Assembly: GCF_030812195.1 (NCBI RefSeq)
Contig: NZ_JAUSSF010000002.1
Location: 992,001 to 1,056,000 of the forward strand
Reading direction: 5' to 3'
Length of the DNA stretch: 64,000 nt
Origin: Chryseobacterium lathyri
GTDB taxonomy: Bacteria > Bacteroidota > Bacteroidia > Flavobacteriales > Weeksellaceae
Shown piece by piece: positions 18,299 through 27,133 of the stretch. Numbering within the stretch: position 1 is the first letter of the stretch; each line of letters opens with the position of its first letter. The translations under genes were made by a program, and so were the position numbers. The notes under the pieces are model-generated. The model saw nothing but the letters and a program-made list of their open reading frames with translations. It had not been told where the DNA came from and did no database searches.

Positions 18299-18757
18299 AT
18301 GAATACATTAAAAAAAGTGCTATTCTGGACGCTGGTGGTTTTTGCAATGATGCAGTTTATTTCTATTGATAAAGTGAATAAGCCTGTCAATACAGCGGTG
18401 AACTTCGTCGATGCGAAAAAGACTCCGGAGAAGATTAGAAGTCTGATAAAAGGAGCCTGTTACGATTGTCATTCTAATGAAACAGTATATCCCAAGTATG
18501 CTTATGTGGCACCCATTTCATGGTCTGTAAAAAGCCATGTTAATGAAGGCAGGGAACATCTTAATTTTTCTGTTTGGGGTACATATAACAAGGAACTGAA
18601 AGAAAGCATGCTGAGCAAGTCTATCCAGACGGTTCAAAGTAAAGTAATGCCTATGCCGGGCTATATAGTCTATCACAAAGAAGCGAATCTTACAGAAGCA
18701 GAAAGAACATTGCTAGTTCAGTATTTCGAAGAAATGCTGAAATCAAAATCTTATTGA
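18299..18757 (+). CDS. Haem-binding domain protein (c-type cytochrome-like)
   Basis: Protein of 152 residues with an N-terminal membrane segment or signal anchor (about residues 7-24) and a single CXXCH haem site, CYDCH at 54-58. The rest (PISWSVKSHVNEGREHLNFSVW) is typical of the short Bacteroidota haem-binding domain family. Probably periplasmic and membrane-anchored, with covalently bound haem. It follows the Ig-like lipoprotein gene by four bases. Electron partner unknown. Confidence 0.85.
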   Translation: MNTLKKVLFWTLVVFAMMQFISIDKVNKPVNTAVNFVDAKKTPEKIRSLIKGACYDCHSNETVYPKYAYVAPISWSVKSHVNEGREHLNFSVWGTYNKELKESMLSKSIQTVQSKVMPMPGYIVYHKEANLTEAERTLLVQYFEEMLKSKSY

Positions 18758-18772
18758 CGTCAAATAAAATAA

Positions 18773-18800
18773 CTCCCGCAAATTGTATCATCTGCGGGAG
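18773..18800. terminator. Terminator between convergent haem-protein and NUDIX genes
   Basis: CTCCCGCA (18773-18780) and TGCGGGAG (18793-18800) form a GC-rich eight-pair stem with a 12-base loop. The minus-strand side is followed by a T-rich stretch, the plus side by AAAATTTCTTT, so it may serve both genes. Confidence 0.75.
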
Positions 18801-18819
18801 AAAATTTCTTTATGATAAC

Positions 18820-19338
18820 CTACGGGTTATTTTTCAAATATTCCTCAAAAAATCTCTGCTGAGATTCAAAAGCAATATCATTAAGATCCAGTGTGTTCAA
18901 AGGAATCCAGATTGCTTCTGATATTTCAGAAAGCTCAGGATTTGCCTCAAACTTTTCCTGAACATTATACTCATAAAAGAGATCAATCGTATTATAATCA
19001 ATGTCTTTATATTGATAAATGTTGGGAAGACTGGTCAGATATTTTAAGTTTGAAATATCCACATCAAGCTGAAGCTCTTCAAAAAGTTCTCTTTTGCATG
19101 TTTCTTCTGCGCTTTCCTTTGGATCTACGAAACCTCCTGCCAGATCGAGTTTTCCCTTTTTAGGGTCACGGTTCCTTCGGGTAAGATAGATTTCATCACC
19201 ACATCGGATAACAACAGCTACCGCACCGGCAACATTATTGTAGAGGGTGAAACCGCATTCGGGACAGCTCCATTTCTTTTCGCCGTCCCAGTGCAGGGTT
19301 TCTTTGCCACAGCTTGGGCAGTATTTCAATAATTTCAT
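18820..19338 (-). CDS. NUDIX hydrolase with zinc ribbon
   Basis: Protein of 172 residues. Residues 7-28 form a zinc ribbon (CPSC and CPEC). The NUDIX box is at about 69-91: GGFVDPKESAEETCKRELFE and following EL, with the catalytic REXXEE core intact although the late Gly of the consensus is Gln. Such ribbon-bearing members resemble NudC/YfcD-type enzymes and may act on NAD(H) or other nucleoside diphosphate derivatives; the substrate is not decidable here. Convergent with the haem-protein gene, and upstream of it on the same strand lies xerD with a 42-base gap. Confidence 0.85.
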   Translation of the reverse strand: MKLLKYCPSCGKETLHWDGEKKWSCPECGFTLYNNVAGAVAVVIRCGDEIYLTRRNRDPKKGKLDLAGGFVDPKESAEETCKRELFEELQLDVDISNLKYLTSLPNIYQYKDIDYNTIDLFYEYNVQEKFEANPELSEISEAIWIPLNTLDLNDIAFESQQRFFEEYLKNNP

Positions 19339-19380
19339 CTGTTAACAATAATTTTTTCAAAAGTCAGATGGAACCTCGTT

Positions 19381-20295
19381 TTATTGAGCAATATTAATAT
19401 TTCTCGGGTGATAGGTCAAAATCACATCCCGAAGTTCTTCCGTCTTCAGATGGGTGTAGATCTCCGTAGTGGTAATACTGGAATGTCCTAGCATTTCCTG
19501 GATATAACGAAGGTCTGCTCCATTCTGTAAAAGGTGTGTTGCAAAAGAATGTCTGAAAGTATGGGGGGAGATTTTTTTGCTTACTCCTGCTTTATCAGTA
19601 AGTTCTTTAATGATCAGAAATACGATCACTCTGGACATAGATGTTCCGCGGCTGTTAAGAAACAGCGTATCCTCATATTTTTTGTTGATCTTGCTTTTCG
19701 AACGTACCTCTTTAATATATGTTTCCAAAAGTTCAGCAGTATAATCCGCCAAAGGAACGAAGCGTGTTTTGTTGCCTTTTCCGTTTACTTTAATGTACTG
19801 TTCTTTGAAATTGATGTTCGAGATTTTAAGGTCAATAAGTTCCGAGACACGTAAGCCGCATCCGTAAAGAACTTCAATGATACAATGATTTCTCTTTCCG
19901 AGGTCAGAACTGGCCTCAATGGCTGCAATAATCTTATTGATATCAGGCAGGCTTAAGGTATCAGGAAGATACAATCCTAGTTTTGGACCTTCAAGCAGTG
20001 AGGCAGGATTGTCTTCCCTGTACTCGTCTTCAAGCAGAAACTTGAAGAAAGCTTTTATGGAAGAAATCCATCTTGCTTGTGATCTTTCGCTGAACTTCTG
20101 TTTGGAAAGATTGAAGATATATTCCTGTAAGTTTTCGTAACCGATAGAGTCTGGACCGACATTTTCCAGATCCACTTCGGCATAATCTTTTAATTTTTTG
20201 ATATCTCGAATATAGGCATCGAGAGTATTTTCTGAAAAATTTCTTTCGAAGCGAAGAAATATTTCAAAATCTTTGATTTTTTCATTCCAGGTCAT
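19381..20295 (-). CDS. xerD: Site-specific tyrosine recombinase XerD
   Basis: Tyrosine recombinase of 304 residues. N-terminal SAM-like core-binding domain about 1-100. Catalytic residues visible in order: Arg149 (GCGLRVSEL), Lys173 (NGKGNKTR), His245 and Arg248 (SPHTFRHSFATHLL), His271 (LGHSSITTTEIY) and nucleophile Tyr280. Length and motifs match chromosomal XerD, which with its partner resolves chromosome dimers at dif. The setting among housekeeping genes, with no integrase-type neighbours or att repeats, argues against a mobile-element integrase. The dCMP deaminase gene ends six bases upstream of its start. Confidence 0.9.
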   Translation of the reverse strand: MTWNEKIKDFEIFLRFERNFSENTLDAYIRDIKKLKDYAEVDLENVGPDSIGYENLQEYIFNLSKQKFSERSQARWISSIKAFFKFLLEDEYREDNPASLLEGPKLGLYLPDTLSLPDINKIIAAIEASSDLGKRNHCIIEVLYGCGLRVSELIDLKISNINFKEQYIKVNGKGNKTRFVPLADYTAELLETYIKEVRSKSKINKKYEDTLFLNSRGTSMSRVIVFLIIKELTDKAGVSKKISPHTFRHSFATHLLQNGADLRYIQEMLGHSSITTTEIYTHLKTEELRDVILTYHPRNINIAQ

Positions 20296-20301
20296 TTGTG
20301 C

Positions 20302-20724
20302 TTATTTTTTTAGTTCACAGTCCGATATTTGTTCTATTTCAATATTATGGTTTCTCAAGAACGCTATCCCGTCGTCGTCTGAATACTCATTAATATACAC
20401 AAGTCTTGTAATTCCAGCCTGCAGAATCAGTTTACTGCATTCTTTGCATGGCGACAGCGTTAAATATAACGTTGCACCTTTTGCAGACTGAGTGGAAGCA
20501 GCCAGCTTTAATATAGCGTTGGCTTCCGCATGAAGTACATACCAGTGTGTTTTTCCTTCTCCATCTTCACAGCAGTTTTCAAATCCCGAAGGAGTTCCGT
20601 TGTAACCATCTGAAATAATCATCCTATCTTTTACGATAAGAGCTCCTACCTGTTTTCTCTTACAGTAGGATAGTTTTGCCCACTCTTGGGCCATTTTTAG
20701 ATAAGCTTTATCAAACTTATTCAT
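20302..20724 (-). CDS. dCMP deaminase / cytidine-deoxycytidylate deaminase family
   Basis: Protein of 140 residues with the zinc-dependent deaminase motifs HAEANAI (His65, proton donor Glu67) and SPCKEC (Cys93, Cys96). The insertion between residues 40 and 60 (GYNGTPSGFENCCEDGEGK) is typical of dCMP deaminases, which convert dCMP to dUMP for dTTP synthesis in the cytoplasm. Co-directional with xerD (six-base gap) and 42 bases from the enoyl-CoA hydratase gene. Confidence 0.9.
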   Translation of the reverse strand: MNKFDKAYLKMAQEWAKLSYCKRKQVGALIVKDRMIISDGYNGTPSGFENCCEDGEGKTHWYVLHAEANAILKLAASTQSAKGATLYLTLSPCKECSKLILQAGITRLVYINEYSDDDGIAFLRNHNIEIEQISDCELKK

Positions 20725-20766
20725 ACCGCAGCATTAGTTTTTTTCGAAATAATTTGGATTAAAATC

Positions 20767-21534
20767 TTAGAAGTTAGGCTTTCTTTTCTCTAAAAAAGCG
20801 TTAACTCCTTCTTTCTTGTCGTTCATTTCAAAAAGTTCCCCGAAATACTTGATTTCAGATTCAAAACCTTTATCCGTATCAGACAAGTTTACGGCTTGGA
20901 TGGCCTTTGATATAGCCATTGGTGAGTTACCGGCTATAATACTCGCTAGTTCTTTTGTTTTGGTTAATAATTCTTCAATAGGGTATACTTCATTCACCAA
21001 TCCGATTTCCTTGGCTTTTTGAGCGGGAATCATTTTAGCAGAGAAGATCATTTCGTTGGCGATACCTTTTCCTACCAGTTTAGGAAGTCTTTGAGTTCCT
21101 CCGTACCCCGGAATTAATCCCAGAGTGACTTCCGGAAGCCCCAGTCTTGCATTCTCTGATGCATATCTGATGTGGCACGCCATAGCCAGCTCTAAACCTC
21201 CTCCTAATGCGAAACCATTCACGGCTGCAATTACAGGTTTAGATGTATTCTCAATTTTGTTGAACAGGGTATTATGCCCGTTTCTGGCCAGTTCTTCGGC
21301 TTTTTCCTGTCCAAAATCACTGAATTCTTTTATATCGGCTCCCGCTACAAATGACTTTTCACCGCTTCCCGTAATAATGATTGCCCTACAGGACTGGTCA
21401 GCGTTAAGTTCATCCATTGCTGAGCTTATCTCTTGAATCGTTTTCGCGTTTAAAGCATTTAAGCTTTGAGGTCTGTTTATGGTGACAACAGCTAATCTGT
21501 CTTCTTTTTCTAATAATATATTTTCGTAACTCAT
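20767..21534 (-). CDS. Enoyl-CoA hydratase/isomerase family protein
   Basis: Crotonase-fold enzyme of about 255 residues. I start at the ATG complementary to 21532-21534 (MSYENILLEKEDR), as the ten extra codons upstream read unlike the family. Oxyanion-hole segments: SFVAGADIKEF and GFALGGGLELAMACH; the two catalytic Glu positions appear in GGGLELA and RLGLPEVTLG, so hydratase activity is likely. It would add water to trans-2-enoyl-CoA in beta-oxidation or a related route. No other beta-oxidation genes are adjacent, so its pathway is open. Confidence 0.88.
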   Translation of the reverse strand: MSYENILLEKEDRLAVVTINRPQSLNALNAKTIQEISSAMDELNADQSCRAIIITGSGEKSFVAGADIKEFSDFGQEKAEELARNGHNTLFNKIENTSKPVIAAVNGFALGGGLELAMACHIRYASENARLGLPEVTLGLIPGYGGTQRLPKLVGKGIANEMIFSAKMIPAQKAKEIGLVNEVYPIEELLTKTKELASIIAGNSPMAISKAIQAVNLSDTDKGFESEIKYFGELFEMNDKKEGVNAFLEKRKPNF

Positions 21535-21638
21535 TTTTCCACTATAAAATATTATTTTTTGCAAATTATGAATTTTTTACAAAAAAAAGGAAAAAATATT
21601 AGTTTTTTTTCCTTTTACTTGATGAATCCTTCAAAATG

Positions 21639-23126
21639 CTATTTCGAGTGATTCATCATATTTGCATCAATATTGATGTTAAGCTGAGATGCCACTTTCA
21701 TGCCAAGCTCTATATTAGTCCTGAAAAAGTGACATAATTGACGGTTGATGATCTCATCTTTTTTCGGTCCGGTAATTCCCTTCATACTTCCTACGATGTT
21801 GCTGATTAAGTGTTCTCTATCTTCAGCCGTCATAGATTTTGTATACAATAATCCGGGTTGGGTATAATGATCATCATCATTTTCATTCCTGTTATAGTTG
21901 GCAACATGGGCACTGTCCAGCTCATATTCATAATTCTTATAGGATGGATCCGGTTTAATATCGTCAAAGCTGTTCGGGAAATAATTCGGTCGGTCCTGAT
22001 ATTGGCTGGAATCTGCCATAAAACCGTCTCTCTGATAGTTGTTAACTGCAAAAGGGCAACGGTTCACTTCCAGCTGGTGGGCATTTACTCCAACTCTGTA
22101 TCTGTGTGCGTCAGGATAAGAGAATAGCCTTCCCTGGAGCATTTTGTCCGGAGAAAAGCTGATTCCGTTAATAAGACTGCTCGGGGAAAATACTGACTGT
22201 TCTACATGGGCAAAATAATTGACCGGAACTTCATTCAGTTCCATTTCACCCACTTCGATCATCGGGAAGTCGTCGTGAAACCATACTTTGGTCACATCAA
22301 AAGGATTCCATCTGAAGTCCTTAGCCTGCTCTTCAGTCATCACCTGGATATACATCGTCCATTTCGGGAAGTCTCCGTTTTCAATGGCGTTGCAAAGATC
22401 CTCCTGCGCAAAATCCGGGTTTTCTCCAGCCATCTTTACGGCTTCTGCATCGGTGAAGTTCTTTATTCCCTGTTTTGTTATAAAATGGAATTTCACCCAG
22501 ACTCTTTCATTCTGAGCATTGATCATCGAAAAAGTATGAGATCCGAATCCGTGCATATGCCTATAGCCATAAGGTGTTCCCCTGTCTGACATTAAAATAA
22601 GAACCTGGTGAAGCGATTCCGGATTATGGCTCCAGAAATCCCACATCATCGTGGCACTCTTTAAATTGGTTTTCGGTACTCTTTTCTGGGTATGGATAAA
22701 ATCCGGGAATTTTTTGGCATCCTTAATAAAGAATACCGGCGTATTATTTCCTACCAGATCCCAGTTTCCGTCTTCTGTATAAAATTTTAAAGCAAAACCC
22801 CTCGGGTCCCTTGCTGTATCTGCACTTCCTTTTTCCCCGCCTACGGTAGAAAACCGGGCAAACATTCTGCAGGAGTTCCCGACTTTTGAAAATAATTTGG
22901 CTTTTGTATACTGGCTGATATCATGTGTTACGGTAAATGTTCCGTAGGCTCCGCTTCCCTTAGCGTGCACAATTCTTTCAGGGATTCTTTCCCTTACAAA
23001 GTGTGCAAGGTTTTCCTGAAGAATGAAATCCTGCAGCAGGACGGGCCCTCTCGGGCCTACAGTTTGTGAGTCCTGATGTTCAAAATAAGGTGCGCCGTTG
23101 CTTAGCGTTAATTTTTTAGAATCCAT
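21639..23126 (-). CDS. katA: Catalase (monofunctional haem catalase, small subunit type)
   Basis: Catalase of 495 residues that dismutates hydrogen peroxide. Catalytic His54 is in ERIVHAKGSGAYG, the distal Asn in the VGNNTPVFF region and the proximal haem-ligand Tyr in RLFSYPDAHRYRVG near residue 336. The length places it among small-subunit catalases that bind NADPH. No signal peptide, so cytoplasmic. It is divergent from oxyR with 132 bases between, the usual arrangement for OxyR-controlled catalase. On the minus strand a TAAATTTG box (23189-23196) lies about 62 bases before the start codon. Confidence 0.95.
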   Translation of the reverse strand: MDSKKLTLSNGAPYFEHQDSQTVGPRGPVLLQDFILQENLAHFVRERIPERIVHAKGSGAYGTFTVTHDISQYTKAKLFSKVGNSCRMFARFSTVGGEKGSADTARDPRGFALKFYTEDGNWDLVGNNTPVFFIKDAKKFPDFIHTQKRVPKTNLKSATMMWDFWSHNPESLHQVLILMSDRGTPYGYRHMHGFGSHTFSMINAQNERVWVKFHFITKQGIKNFTDAEAVKMAGENPDFAQEDLCNAIENGDFPKWTMYIQVMTEEQAKDFRWNPFDVTKVWFHDDFPMIEVGEMELNEVPVNYFAHVEQSVFSPSSLINGISFSPDKMLQGRLFSYPDAHRYRVGVNAHQLEVNRCPFAVNNYQRDGFMADSSQYQDRPNYFPNSFDDIKPDPSYKNYEYELDSAHVANYNRNENDDDHYTQPGLLYTKSMTAEDREHLISNIVGSMKGITGPKKDEIINRQLCHFFRTNIELGMKVASQLNINIDANMMNHSK

Positions 23127-23188
23127 ATAGTTATGATTTGTATGGTTGATTTCCCTTGTAAGCTGTCTTATGCAGACGTATTAAATAT

Positions 23189-23196
23189 CAAATTTA
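23189..23196 (-). promoter_or_regulatory. -7 element (TAAATTTG) of katA
   Basis: The minus strand reads TAAATTTG here, with TTTG and TTTTTG motifs upstream near the expected -33 distance, leaving a leader of about 55 bases. It lies in the divergent katA-oxyR control region. Confidence 0.5.
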
Positions 23197-23230
23197 CTTG
23201 AATTTTTGATTACAAATGGCAAAAACATTT

Positions 23231-23238
23231 TATCTTTG
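23231..23238 (+). promoter_or_regulatory. -7 element (TATCTTTG) of oxyR
   Basis: TATCTTTG is preceded by TTTG at 23205-23208, a spacing of 22 bases, close to the Bacteroidota promoter layout. ATG 23259 follows 20 bases later. An OxyR operator is expected near here but I cannot define one. Confidence 0.55.
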
Positions 23239-23258
23239 TAATAGATAATATTAATCAG

Positions 23259-24209
23259 ATGAACATTCAGCAACTGGAGTATCTTATCGCTGTAGATAAG
23301 TACAAACATTTTGGTAAAGCAGCCCAGGCATGCTTTATTACGCAGCCTACATTAAGTGCGATGATACAAAAATTTGAGGATGAACTGGATGTGAAGGTAT
23401 TCGACAGAACAACGCATCCTATCCGTACTACAGATGTAGGTCTCCAAATCATTGATCAGGCAAAGGTAATTATAGAATCTGTCAATGAGCTGAAAAATAA
23501 AGCCAATCTTTTGAATAATATTTTGGGAGGAACGATCAATTTAGGAATTATTCCTACCGTTTCTTCCTTCATTTTGCCAACAGAGATCTTTAAATTTTTG
23601 GAAGACAACCCGAAAATCCAGATGAATGTAAAAGAAATGACCACTGATAATATTGTCAAAGCCTTAAAAGCAGGTGAACTGGATGCCGGAATTATTTCCA
23701 CGCCTTATGATTCTGCCGATGAATTTTATCAGGACTTCCTTTTCAATGAAGAATTGATGATTTACAGCTCCGATACGGAAGCGAATAAAAAGAACTCTTA
23801 CATCATACCCGAAGAGCTGAATGTTGAAAAGGTATGGCTTTTAGAGGAAGGAAACTGTTTGAGAAATCAGTTTGAGAATATCTGTCATTTAAAAGAAAAC
23901 ACACTGAAACCTAAGAATCTGGATTTTTTAGCATCCAATATTCAGACTTTGGTCCATATGGTGGATAAGGTAGGAGGGATCAGTATTCTGCCGGAACTAG
24001 CATTGAGTCAGCTTTCAGAAGAGCAGAAAGAGAATGTTTTCAGGTTCAAAAAACCTTTTCCTTACAGAGAGATCAGTATTATTTATTATAAGCCGACTTT
24101 TAAGCAGAAAATAATTGATGAACTGTCATTATCTATCAAAAATTCTCTTGAACTTAAATTGAATTATCATGTAAATCCGAAGGAATTTGTGAGCATCAAG
24201 CCGCAATGA
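23259..24209 (+). CDS. oxyR: Hydrogen peroxide-sensing regulator OxyR
   Basis: LysR-family regulator of 316 residues: winged helix-turn-helix about 1-60 (MNIQQLEYLIAVDKYKHFGK and the TQPTLSAMIQKFEDEL recognition helix) and a substrate-binding-like sensor domain. The two redox cysteines of OxyR are present as Cys200 and Cys209 (GNCLRNQFENIC), the same spacing as Escherichia coli Cys199/Cys208, which form a disulfide with peroxide. Divergent from the catalase gene, its likely main target. Confidence 0.93.
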   Translation: MNIQQLEYLIAVDKYKHFGKAAQACFITQPTLSAMIQKFEDELDVKVFDRTTHPIRTTDVGLQIIDQAKVIIESVNELKNKANLLNNILGGTINLGIIPTVSSFILPTEIFKFLEDNPKIQMNVKEMTTDNIVKALKAGELDAGIISTPYDSADEFYQDFLFNEELMIYSSDTEANKKNSYIIPEELNVEKVWLLEEGNCLRNQFENICHLKENTLKPKNLDFLASNIQTLVHMVDKVGGISILPELALSQLSEEQKENVFRFKKPFPYREISIIYYKPTFKQKIIDELSLSIKNSLELKLNYHVNPKEFVSIKPQ

Positions 24210-24300
24210 ACTAAGAAGGGGCACAAAATGATATAAATCATTAATTTTAAGAAAATTATAATTAACAAGCAAAATCCTTTAGTATTAAGAAAATAGTACT

Positions 24301-24308
24301 TAAATTTG
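24301..24308 (+). promoter_or_regulatory. -7 element (TAAATTTG) of metK
   Basis: TAAATTTG followed by GCGGACG, 15 bases before the SAM-II aptamer; transcription would start around 24314. Confidence 0.55.
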
Positions 24309-24323
24309 CGGACGTTTATAAAC

Positions 24324-24374
24324 GAGGAAAAATTTGACCTGATTGCAACCTCTCTAAAAATATGCTAAAACAGT
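24324..24374 (+). ncRNA. SAM-II (SAM-alpha) riboswitch upstream of metK
   Basis: First stem GAGG (24324-24327) with CCTC (24349-24352). The conserved core reads ATTTGACC then GATTGCAACC, and the 3' pseudoknot strand is ATATGCTAAAA at about 24359-24370. These blocks and their order match the SAM-II consensus (TTTAACC / ATTGCA / GCTAAA). SAM-II binds S-adenosylmethionine and lowers expression of methionine and SAM genes; placement 70 bases before SAM synthetase fits feedback control. Confidence 0.85.
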
Positions 24375-24439
24375 ATTCTTTCTAGGCAATTTATTCTTAT
24401 TTTTCTTCACATAATTTTTAATCTAAAAACAAAGAATAA
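24374..24439 (+). promoter_or_regulatory. Competing start-masking helices between SAM-II aptamer and metK
   Basis: AAAGAATAA just before ATG 24441 (24431-24439) can pair perfectly over eight bases with TATTCTTT at 24374-24381, at the aptamer's 3' edge, or with TTATTCTT at 24391-24398. Only one pairing can form at a time. This is a plausible expression platform working on ribosome access rather than on a Shine-Dalgarno sequence. The pairing is seen; the role is inferred. Confidence 0.5.
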
Positions 24440-24440
24440 T

Positions 24441-25721
24441 ATGTCTTATCTATTTACATCTGAATCAGTTTCAGAAGGACATCCGGATAAAATTGCCGAT
24501 CAGATTTCCGATGCATTAATCGATCACTTTTTAGCATACGATAAAAGCTCTAAGGTAGCATGTGAAACCCTTGTAACGACAGGGCAGGTAGTGCTGGCAG
24601 GAGAAGTAAAGTCCGATGCATATCTTGATGTTCAGACTATTGCAAGAGATGTAATTAACGGAATTGGATACACTAAAGGAGAATATATGTTCAACGGAGA
24701 TTCGTGTGGCGTGATTTCAGCAATTCACGAACAGTCTCCTGATATCAACCAGGGAGTTGACAGAGCCGTAAATGACGAATCTTTTGAAGCTAAAGCCAAT
24801 GCACAAGGTGCTGGCGACCAGGGGATGATGTTCGGGTATGCAACCAATGAAACGGCGAATTACATGCCGCTTGCTCTTGACCTTGCCCACACTATTCTTA
24901 AAGAGCTTTCTGTATTGAGAAGAGAAGGAAATGAAATCGCTTACCTTCGTCCGGATGCAAAAAGCCAGGTAACTATTGAATATTCTGACGATCACAAGCC
25001 GGTAAGAATTGATTCTATTGTAGTTTCTACACAGCATGACGACTTCGGAACTGAAGAAGAAATGCTTAAAAAGATCCGTGAAGACATCAAAAGTATCCTG
25101 GTTCCAAGAGTTGTTGCTCAACAGACTGAAGAGATCAAGGCATTATTCAATGATCAGATCAAATATCATATCAATCCTACAGGGAAGTTTGTGATCGGAG
25201 GTCCTCACGGGGATACAGGTCTTACGGGAAGAAAGATCATTGTAGATACCTACGGTGGAAAAGGAGCTCACGGTGGTGGTGCTTTCTCTGGAAAAGACCC
25301 GTCAAAAGTAGACAGAAGTGCTGCTTATGCGACAAGGCACATTGCTAAAAACTTGGTGGCTGCAGGAGTAGCTGACGAGGTTCTGGTACAGGTTTCTTAT
25401 GCAATCGGTGTTGCTGAGCCTTGCGGTTTGTATATCAACACTTACGGAACTTCAAAAGTAGATCTTCATGATGGTGATATTGCTAAGAAGGTGACTTCAA
25501 TCTTTGATTTAAGACCTTACGCGATTGAGCAGAACTTAAAATTAAGAAACCCTATCTACCAGGAAACGGCTTCTTACGGGCACATGGGGAAAGAGCATTA
25601 TATAGCTGACAAAACATTCAACAAAGGTCAGAAAAATGAAATTACCCTTACAGGTCTTGAGTTCTTTACCTGGGAAAAACTTGACAAAGTAGACGAAATT
25701 AAAGCCGCTTTCGGTATTTAA
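24441..25721 (+). CDS. metK: S-adenosylmethionine synthetase
   Basis: Makes S-adenosylmethionine from methionine and ATP, 426 residues. Family signatures visible: start [20 protein letters not shown] with the ATP-binding [16 protein letters not shown] near residue 121, and the phosphate-binding loop [18 protein letters not shown] near 278. Cytoplasmic tetramer in other bacteria. It is transcribed as a single gene from the SAM-II leader to the terminator at 25747. Confidence 0.97.
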   Translation: MSYLFTSESVSEGHPDKIADQISDALIDHFLAYDKSSKVACETLVTTGQVVLAGEVKSDAYLDVQTIARDVINGIGYTKGEYMFNGDSCGVISAIHEQSPDINQGVDRAVNDESFEAKANAQGAGDQGMMFGYATNETANYMPLALDLAHTILKELSVLRREGNEIAYLRPDAKSQVTIEYSDDHKPVRIDSIVVSTQHDDFGTEEEMLKKIREDIKSILVPRVVAQQTEEIKALFNDQIKYHINPTGKFVIGGPHGDTGLTGRKIIVDTYGGKGAHGGGAFSGKDPSKVDRSAAYATRHIAKNLVAAGVADEVLVQVSYAIGVAEPCGLYINTYGTSKVDLHDGDIAKKVTSIFDLRPYAIEQNLKLRNPIYQETASYGHMGKEHYIADKTFNKGQKNEITLTGLEFFTWEKLDKVDEIKAAFGI

Positions 25722-25746
25722 TTCTTCTTCAGAAATAATAAACAGG

Positions 25747-25778
25747 CTGCTTTATCTTTAGGTAAGGCAGTTTTTTTT
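25747..25778 (+). terminator. Intrinsic terminator of metK
   Basis: CTGCTTTATC and GGTAAGGCAG form a stem with one or two G-T pairs at 25747-25770, followed by eight T residues; 25 bases after the metK stop. Confidence 0.85.
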
Positions 25779-25800
25779 AATTTTACATCTTAAATAATTA

Positions 25801-26295
25801 ATGATGATGAATTTTAAATCAGCAGTTACCGTACTTTTTATATTTTTTCTGAGCATAGTAACAAAGGCGCAGTATACCATGCATAAAATGGTTACCGTAG
25901 GATATACCTACCAGAACCAAAGTTTTGGCGAATTGGGAGGAAAGCTGCTCTTTCTGAAGAATGATGATGTGATATACCGGCTGGGCGCATCTGCTTTGAT
26001 GGGATCCGCAGGTTCTAAATTTGCAATTATGCCGAAACTGCAGGCAGACGTACTTCTTAATTTTGAGAAAAATGTCGATTTCTATCACTCTTATTATCTT
26101 TTAATAGGAGCAGAAGGAACCAATAAATATATTGCACCGAAAATAGGAGTTACTCTTTTCGGGCTTTTAGACCTTACGGGAGGCTATGCTTTCCCGATTG
26201 GAGAGAGCCGTTTGAATGGAAAAGAGCTGAAAGGCTTAAATGTTAATTTAACATTAAATATTCCTACAGTCTTTATTCATGATATGTTTAAGTGA
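25801..26295 (+). CDS. Predicted outer-membrane/periplasmic protein of unknown function
   Basis: Protein of 164 residues with a signal peptide ending near VTKAQ (residue 23). The mature part is rich in alternating hydrophobic residues and aromatic ends (MVTVGYTYQNQSFGELGGKL, YYLLIGAEGTNKYIAPKIGV, LLDLTGGYAFPIG), suggesting a small beta-barrel or beta-sandwich in the outer membrane. I do not recognise the family. ATG codons at 25801, 25804 and 25807 are equivalent starts. It stands between metK and the sigma factor gene, likely as its own unit. Confidence 0.65.
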   Translation: MMMNFKSAVTVLFIFFLSIVTKAQYTMHKMVTVGYTYQNQSFGELGGKLLFLKNDDVIYRLGASALMGSAGSKFAIMPKLQADVLLNFEKNVDFYHSYYLLIGAEGTNKYIAPKIGVTLFGLLDLTGGYAFPIGESRLNGKELKGLNVNLTLNIPTVFIHDMFK

Positions 26296-26492
26296 TTTTT
26301 TTTAAATTTTCTCGTAAAAATTTAATAATAGCTTAACAGTTATTAAAAAATTATTATATTTACACCATATAATAATTGTACTGCCTATCGATTTTACTTT
26401 ACTCTAAAAAACTGTTTTGTATTTACAGCTAGGGCCAGATAAAATATCTGGAGAATTGCTGGTCTGCAAATTTTTTATTATTGAGAAGAGTT

Positions 26493-27083
26493 ATGAAATC
26501 AAAAACGGACAGCCTACTAATATCCCTTTATCAGAAAGGAGACGAAGAAGCCCTATCAGCCCTTATTCATCGTCATCAGAGAGAACTGTTTACATTCATT
26601 TTTTACAAAATTAATGATGAAGACTTAGCCAATGATGTTTTTCAGGATACATTCATGAAAATCATTCTGATGCTGAAAGAAGGCCGGTATAACGAAGAAG
26701 GCAAATTTATTCTTTGGGCAAAAAGAATCGCGCACAATCTTATCATTGATCATTTCAGGTTGAAAGCAAAAAACATTAAAGTTTCAGAAACCACTTTTGA
26801 AACAGATGAATATTCCATTTTCGATCTGATTCGGGAGCCTTCGGAAAATATTGAAGATCAGCTTGTAACGCTTCAGATTCAGGAAGATCTTTTGAGAATG
26901 CTTCAATTCCTGCCGCAGAATCAGCAGGAAGTCATTAAGCTGAGGTTTTTTGATGGATTAAGTTTCAAAGAAATTGCTGATCATACCAATATGAGTATCA
27001 ATACCACATTGGGGAGAGTGCGCTATGCACTCATTAACCTGAGGAAAATCATGGACGAAAATAATATTGTATTGACACGGTAG
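26493..27083 (+). CDS. ECF-type RNA polymerase sigma factor
   Basis: Sigma-70 family factor of 196 residues from ATG 26493; a TTG four codons upstream is in frame. Region 2 is at about 22-95 (LIHRHQRELFTFIFYKINDE, DLANDVFQDTFMKI, FILWAKRIAHNLIIDHFR). Region 4 is at about 130-185 with LPQNQQEVIKLRFFDGLSFKEIADHTNMS as its helix-turn-helix. No classical anti-sigma gene follows; instead a 44-codon frame starts 50 bases downstream. The leader has a hairpin CCAGATA/TATCTGG at 26435-26451. Regulon unknown. Confidence 0.9.
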   Translation: MKSKTDSLLISLYQKGDEEALSALIHRHQRELFTFIFYKINDEDLANDVFQDTFMKIILMLKEGRYNEEGKFILWAKRIAHNLIIDHFRLKAKNIKVSETTFETDEYSIFDLIREPSENIEDQLVTLQIQEDLLRMLQFLPQNQQEVIKLRFFDGLSFKEIADHTNMSINTTLGRVRYALINLRKIMDENNIVLTR

Positions 27084-27133
27084 AATAATAATTTCGAAAA
27101 ATTCACGTTTAAAGGAAAACATACTTTTCGCCT

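Noticed and set aside
19381..20295. Tyrosine recombinase as sign of a mobile element
   Set aside because: Length and motifs match chromosomal XerD, with housekeeping neighbours and no att-like repeats.
26417..26614. Small plus-strand frame overlapping the sigma factor start
   Set aside because: Shares the region 2 coding sequence in another frame; the sigma factor frame is conserved and this one is not.
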